From: Bryobacterales bacterium
GTDB lineage: Bacteria > Acidobacteriota > Terriglobia > Bryobacterales > Bryobacteraceae
Direction of reading: 5' to 3'
Length of the DNA stretch: 28,082 nucleotides
Assembly: GCA_016789785.1 (NCBI GenBank)
Contig: JAEUQE010000106.1
Location: 1 to 28,082 of the forward strand
Shown: in pieces, positions 24,287-28,082 of the stretch
How positions within the stretch are numbered: position 1 is the first letter of the stretch
How the letters are laid out: each line of letters begins with the position of its first letter
Made by a program: the position numbers and the translations under genes
The notes under the pieces: generated by a model
Database searches by the model: none
What the model was told of the DNA's origin: nothing
Seen by the model: only the letters and a program-made list of their open reading frames with translations

Positions 24287-27200
24287 ATGATTCGAACTTG
24301 GCTGTCCGTGCTTTTTCTGGCGCCAGTGTTGGTTTTTGGGCAGGATCCGCGCGGTTTTGTGCGCGGCACCGTAATGGATAACTCCGGCGCCGTAATTCCA
24401 GGGGCGAAAGTACGCGCCACCAGCAATGAGACCGGCGTCGTCGCCATTGCCACCACAAATGAGGCTGGGCTCTACAGCATTCCGTATCTCATTCCTGGTT
24501 TCTACAGACTGACTGTGGAGCACCAGGGCTTCAAGTCTTATGTGCGGGACAAGATCGAGGTGCGGGTGAGCGAGACGGTGGAAGTGCCGATCTCACTCGA
24601 GGTCGGCGCCGTGACGGAGACCGTGGAAGTGAAGGCGGAATCGCCAGCGCTGGAGACGGCCAGCGCGTCGCTCGGCCAGATCATGGATCAGCGTCGCATC
24701 ACCGAGTTGCCGCAGAGAGGCGGCAATCCACTGGAGTTGACGCTGCTGACGCCGGGGGTGGCGAACACGACGAATCTGCGGCTGCGGAAGTCGATGGCGC
24801 CGGAGGCAACGTCGGATATCAGCGCCGACGGAGCGGGGCGCTACAACAACGAGTTTCAGATCGATGGGATTTCGAACACCGCGGCGGATCGCGGCCGAGG
24901 CTATGCGCGTGTGGCGTTCGCGCCGCCGGCATCCGCCGTGCGTGAGTTCAAGATGCAGACTTCGGCCTACGATGCGAGTGTCGGGCACACGATGGGGTCG
25001 GTGGTCAACGTGAGCACGGCGAGCGGCACGAATGATCTGCATGGTGAGGCGCACTGGTGGCTGCGGCACAGCGCGTTGGATGCGCCGAACTTTTTCAACA
25101 ACAAGAACAACACGCCGCGCCCCGTGTATCAGGACAATCGCTATGGGCTGTCGGCGGGCGCTCCGATCGCGTTGCCAAAGCTCTACAACGGCCGCAACCG
25201 GACCTTCTTCTTCTATGCGTTTGAAGGCAATCAATTCGGGGTTCCGACCCAGTTCACGCGAACGGTCCCGACCGCTGAGCAGCGGAATGGCGACTTTTCC
25301 GCCCTACTGCCGCTTCGCAACGCAAACTACCAGATTTACGACCCGCTGACGACCCGGCCGGCGGCTGGTGGGCGATTTGAGCGAAACCCGTTCGTGGGCA
25401 ACATCATCCCGCGGAGCCGCCTGGACCGTCTGGGTGTGAACATCGCGAATCTATATCCGCTACCGAATTCGCCGAACACGGCAACCGCGGATGGCCGCAA
25501 CAACTTCTTCAGCGCTCCGAAAGCGATTCAGAAGACCTACTCGAACCTGCTGCGTCTGGATCATGCGTTGAACGAAAACCATCGCATGTTCCTGCGCCTG
25601 CACTACGACTTCTGGAAAGAAGACAAGAATCACGATTTTCTCAACGAGATCAACGGCATTCATCAGAACCGCCCAAATCGAGGAGTTGCTCTGGATGATG
25701 TGGTGGTGCTGAATCCCACCACGGTACTGAATCTGCGCTATGGTTTCACGAGCACGAAATGGTGGCAGTATCGCACCTCGCGCGGGTTCGACTATGGGGC
25801 GCTGGGCTTCTCGCCACAATTGATCGGATTGACGGAGAGGGGACAAGCGCCGCTGCCACGCATCACTCCGGGAGCCTATTCGCAGCTTTCCTGGTGGGAG
25901 GATCCGGGCGATGGCGTCAATTCAAGCCTGACGCATTCAGCGACTGCGAACGTGACGAAACTGGCGGGCAATCACTCGTTGCGCTTCGGCCCGGAGTATC
26001 GCGTGTACCGCAGCTTCAACAACCGCAGGCCGATCGGGAATGCTCCAGACCTCTCTTTCACGAACACGTTCACGCGCGGACCGCTGGATAATTCGCCCAC
26101 AGCGCCGATTGGACAGGACCTCGCGGCGATGCTGCTTGGCGTGCCGGCGGGAAGCATGGAGGTCGCAACCAGTTCCGCGTTGCAGAATCAGTATCTGGCG
26201 TTTTATCTGCAGGACGACTGGAAGGTGACACGCAAGCTGACGGTGAACGCCGGATTGCGATACGAAATCGAGACGCCGGTCAACGAGCGGTACAACCGGC
26301 TTCTGGGAGGGTTCGACAGCACGACGTCGAATCCGATTGAGGCAGCGGCGCGGGCCAATTATGCGCGCAATCCGATTCCCGAATTGCCGGTGAGTGCGTT
26401 TCGCGCGCCGGGTGGCCTGACGTGGGTAAGTGCGAATGAGCGGTCGCCGCTGGCCGGGCCTTGGCACAATCTGCTGCCCCGCATCGGACTGGCCTATCAA
26501 CTTGCGCCGAAGACGATTCTTCGAACGGGTTTCGGCATTTATTACAACACGCTTGGGGTGAACACGATTCTCCCGTTGCAGACAGGCTTTGCGCAGTCGA
26601 CACCGATTCAGGCGTCACTCGACAATGGACAGACGTATCTTGCGACGACGGCGAATCCGTTTCCATCGGGGTTGATTGCACCGCGTGGTCCGGACGGCGG
26701 ATTGTCGACGAATCTTGGGCAGGGTCTGCAACCCTACAATCGCGACTTGAAGCCGGGCTACTCGCAACGCTGGTCGTTCGGTGTGCAGCAGGTGCTGCCG
26801 CTACAGTTCCTCGTGGACGCGTCGTATGTTGCAAATCGTGGCACGCGGTTGGATGTGACGCGGGAGATCAACGCGACGCCGGCGGAGTATCTGAGCCGGT
26901 CACCGCTGCGCGATCAACCTAGGATCGATTTTCTGAGCCAGCAATTCCCGAACCCGTTCCGGGGCACAAATCCGATTTACGGAGCGAACATCAGCCGTGC
27001 GAATCTGTTGCGGCCGTTTCCGCAATTCGGGAGCATTTCGCTGGAAGAGCCGACGGGGTATTCGTGGTACCACTCACTGCAAGTGCGCGCCGAACGCCGG
27101 TTCGCGCAAGGCTTCACGCTGCAGCTCGCCTATACATGGTCGAAGACGATGGAAGCCTCGGAGTTCCTCAACGATGCCGATACTCGGCCTTATGAGAGCA

Positions 27201-27748
27201 TCAGCGCATTCGACCGTCCGCATCGCATTGCCAGCAGTTTCATTTGGGAAGTACCAGTGGGACGCGGACGCCGCTTCGCGAATGGCATGCCGAGGGCACT
27301 GGATGCGGTGATCGGCAACTGGCAACTCGGCGGGATCGTCGCAATTCAGTCCGGCGGACCGATGGGTTTCGGCAATGCGATCTTCACGGGCAACATCAAG
27401 GACGTTTCGTTGCCCGGCGGCCAGCGCGACGTGGACCGCTGGTTCAACATCGACGCAGGCTTCAATCGCAATGCGAACCAGCAGTTGGCGAGCAACTACC
27501 GGCTGTTCCCGCTACGGTTCAGCGGCATTCGGAGCGATGGGCAGAATAGCTGGGATTTCTCGATTGTGAAGAACTTCCCGATTCGCGAGTCGTTCAAGGC
27601 GCAGTTCCGCGCGGATGCTTACAACGCCTGGAACCATACGAACTTCAACGCTCCGAACACGGCGCCGACGAACACGGCGTTCGGACGGATCACGGGGACC
27701 GCCGGCGATTCGCGCAACTGGCAGGTGTCCCTGAAAGTGATGTTCTAG
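24287..27748 (+). CDS. Oar-type TonB-dependent receptor
   Basis: From the ATG at 24287 the product is 1153 residues with a clean signal peptide (MIRTWLSVLFLAPVLVFGQD), which decides the start. Residues about 24-105 are a carboxypeptidase-regulatory-like domain (GTVMDNSGAVIPGAKVRATS, then YLIPGFYRLTVEHQGFKSYV). A plug follows (QRGGNPLELTLLTPGV, then FQIDGISN), and a long beta-barrel ends in Phe (VSLKVMF). Strands such as YLQDDWKVTRKLTVNAGLRY and LQLAYTWSKTME are close in wording to those of the first receptor in this window, showing common ancestry. It should be an outer-membrane receptor for a large or complex ligand, powered by TonB or acting as a surface binder; the ligand is unknown. No sigma or regulator gene lies beside it. 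Confidence 0.93.
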   Translation: MIRTWLSVLFLAPVLVFGQDPRGFVRGTVMDNSGAVIPGAKVRATSNETGVVAIATTNEAGLYSIPYLIPGFYRLTVEHQGFKSYVRDKIEVRVSETVEVPISLEVGAVTETVEVKAESPALETASASLGQIMDQRRITELPQRGGNPLELTLLTPGVANTTNLRLRKSMAPEATSDISADGAGRYNNEFQIDGISNTAADRGRGYARVAFAPPASAVREFKMQTSAYDASVGHTMGSVVNVSTASGTNDLHGEAHWWLRHSALDAPNFFNNKNNTPRPVYQDNRYGLSAGAPIALPKLYNGRNRTFFFYAFEGNQFGVPTQFTRTVPTAEQRNGDFSALLPLRNANYQIYDPLTTRPAAGGRFERNPFVGNIIPRSRLDRLGVNIANLYPLPNSPNTATADGRNNFFSAPKAIQKTYSNLLRLDHALNENHRMFLRLHYDFWKEDKNHDFLNEINGIHQNRPNRGVALDDVVVLNPTTVLNLRYGFTSTKWWQYRTSRGFDYGALGFSPQLIGLTERGQAPLPRITPGAYSQLSWWEDPGDGVNSSLTHSATANVTKLAGNHSLRFGPEYRVYRSFNNRRPIGNAPDLSFTNTFTRGPLDNSPTAPIGQDLAAMLLGVPAGSMEVATSSALQNQYLAFYLQDDWKVTRKLTVNAGLRYEIETPVNERYNRLLGGFDSTTSNPIEAAARANYARNPIPELPVSAFRAPGGLTWVSANERSPLAGPWHNLLPRIGLAYQLAPKTILRTGFGIYYNTLGVNTILPLQTGFAQSTPIQASLDNGQTYLATTANPFPSGLIAPRGPDGGLSTNLGQGLQPYNRDLKPGYSQRWSFGVQQVLPLQFLVDASYVANRGTRLDVTREINATPAEYLSRSPLRDQPRIDFLSQQFPNPFRGTNPIYGANISRANLLRPFPQFGSISLEEPTGYSWYHSLQVRAERRFAQGFTLQLAYTWSKTMEASEFLNDADTRPYESISAFDRPHRIASSFIWEVPVGRGRRFANGMPRALDAVIGNWQLGGIVAIQSGGPMGFGNAIFTGNIKDVSLPGGQRDVDRWFNIDAGFNRNANQQLASNYRLFPLRFSGIRSDGQNSWDFSIVKNFPIRESFKAQFRADAYNAWNHTNFNAPNTAPTNTAFGRITGTAGDSRNWQVSLKVMF

Positions 27749-27865
27749 GCGGCGCTAACTAACCGCGCGGCGTTCGCCTCCAGCGAAGAGGCTGCACATC
27801 GTTGACGCGAAACTGCACTCCCTGTCAGCGTGCGCCCCGGCGAAGGACTGTGCATGGTTGATGCA

Positions 27866-27950
27866 AGGGAGCAGTTGGAGCTAGACCTTGGGCAGCCGCC
27901 GCGAAAGGGTCTCCGTCGTTCCCGTGAGGCCCCGTTCACCGCTGCTCCCT
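27866..27950. repeat. Long-range 9-bp inverted repeat
   Basis: AGGGAGCAG (27866-27874) pairs perfectly with CTGCTCCCT (27942-27950) across a 67-nt interval. Just before it is TGCAT/ATGCA (27851-27855, 27861-27865) with a 5-nt loop. With the hairpin at 27959-27986 these suggest a multi-stem RNA. Confidence 0.5.
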
Positions 27951-27958
27951 CCGGCAGA

Positions 27959-27986
27959 GCCTCGCGCTGGAACGCCAGAGCGAGGC
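27959..27986. repeat. Stable hairpin with tetraloop
   Basis: GCCTCGC and GCGAGGC (27959-27965, 27980-27986) form a 7-bp stem, then a single G/A mismatch, then CTGG/CCAG (27967-27970, 27975-27978) with loop AACG. No T-run follows, so it is not an intrinsic terminator. It may be part of a folded RNA. Confidence 0.6.
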
Positions 27987-28082
27987 CCGGCGGCACGAGT
28001 GGAGTGATGTGACGTGCTTCGGCGGCTGCTGGGCGTACGGCAGCGTTTCCGATACATGCGTCGATCGAGGAATCATCGGATG

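Larger units (their letters stand above)
27749..28082. other. Terminal region without a clear gene; structured, possible mobile-element leader
   Basis: No confident coding region is visible. A 60-codon frame (27830-28012) starts at a GTG within GTGCG and reads VDAREQLELDLGQPPRKGL, ending in SGVM; it resembles leader-like peptides near group II intron reverse transcriptases, from memory and without confirmation. Hairpins are at 27866-27950 and 27959-27986. The next gene, if any, is beyond the window. Confidence 0.4.

Noticed and set aside
1..28082. tRNA, rRNA, CRISPR arrays, prophage or toxin-antitoxin genes
   Set aside because: I looked for them and saw no cloverleaf, repeat-spacer pattern, phage structural motif or small toxin pair that could be supported.

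Overview
The window looks like chromosomal DNA of a high-GC acidobacterium, most likely a Solibacter/Bryobacter-type member of the Acidobacteriota. The evidence is family content and not a marker gene: three very large Oar-type TonB-dependent receptors (two with a visible N-terminal carboxypeptidase-regulatory-like domain), an ECF sigma factor fused in operon to a membrane Ser/Thr kinase, a Tat-exported Gfo/Idh/MocA oxidoreductase, TPR proteins and an M28-PDZ peptidase. No rRNA, tRNA, CRISPR array or intact transposase was seen.

Layout. 1-1923: the 3' part of a TonB-dependent receptor closed by a strong intrinsic terminator. 1982-5132: an ECF sigma factor overlapping a Ser/Thr kinase with a helical/TPR-like C-terminus. 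5258-6466: an OmpA-like-domain protein with no visible signal peptide. 6542-11901: an exported TPR protein, a four-helix membrane protein, a DsbA-like thiol oxidoreductase, an M28 peptidase with PDZ domain and an unrecognised 206-residue protein, all on the plus strand. 11906-15112 (minus): a 1068-residue protein whose exported N-terminal half resembles a type I periplasmic binding protein and whose second half holds about seven plus three membrane helices. 15340-21231: a four-gene operon (Spy/CpxP-like protein, ECF sigma, zinc-finger anti-sigma, Oar-type receptor) in which every junction is a 4-bp ATGA overlap. 21248-21865 (minus): a small membrane protein. 22027-24021: a Tat-exported oxidoreductase followed by a thioredoxin-fold protein that has lost both active-site cysteines. 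24022-24286: a structured palindromic element. 24287-27748: a third Oar-type receptor. 27749-28082: no clear gene, but hairpins and a possible mobile-element leader.

How the parts may work together. The receptors imply uptake or surface binding of polymers or other large substrates. The two ECF modules (one paired with a kinase, one with an anti-sigma and a receptor) would couple envelope signals to transcription. The most unusual part is the divergent pair at 11906-21231: a binding-protein/multi-helix membrane receptor and the ECF/anti-sigma/receptor operon share a 227-bp intergenic region with a perfect 17-bp palindrome. This could be one sensory system, but that is inference.

Limits: families were assigned by reading motifs by eye. 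No searches, structure predictions or promoter models were run.
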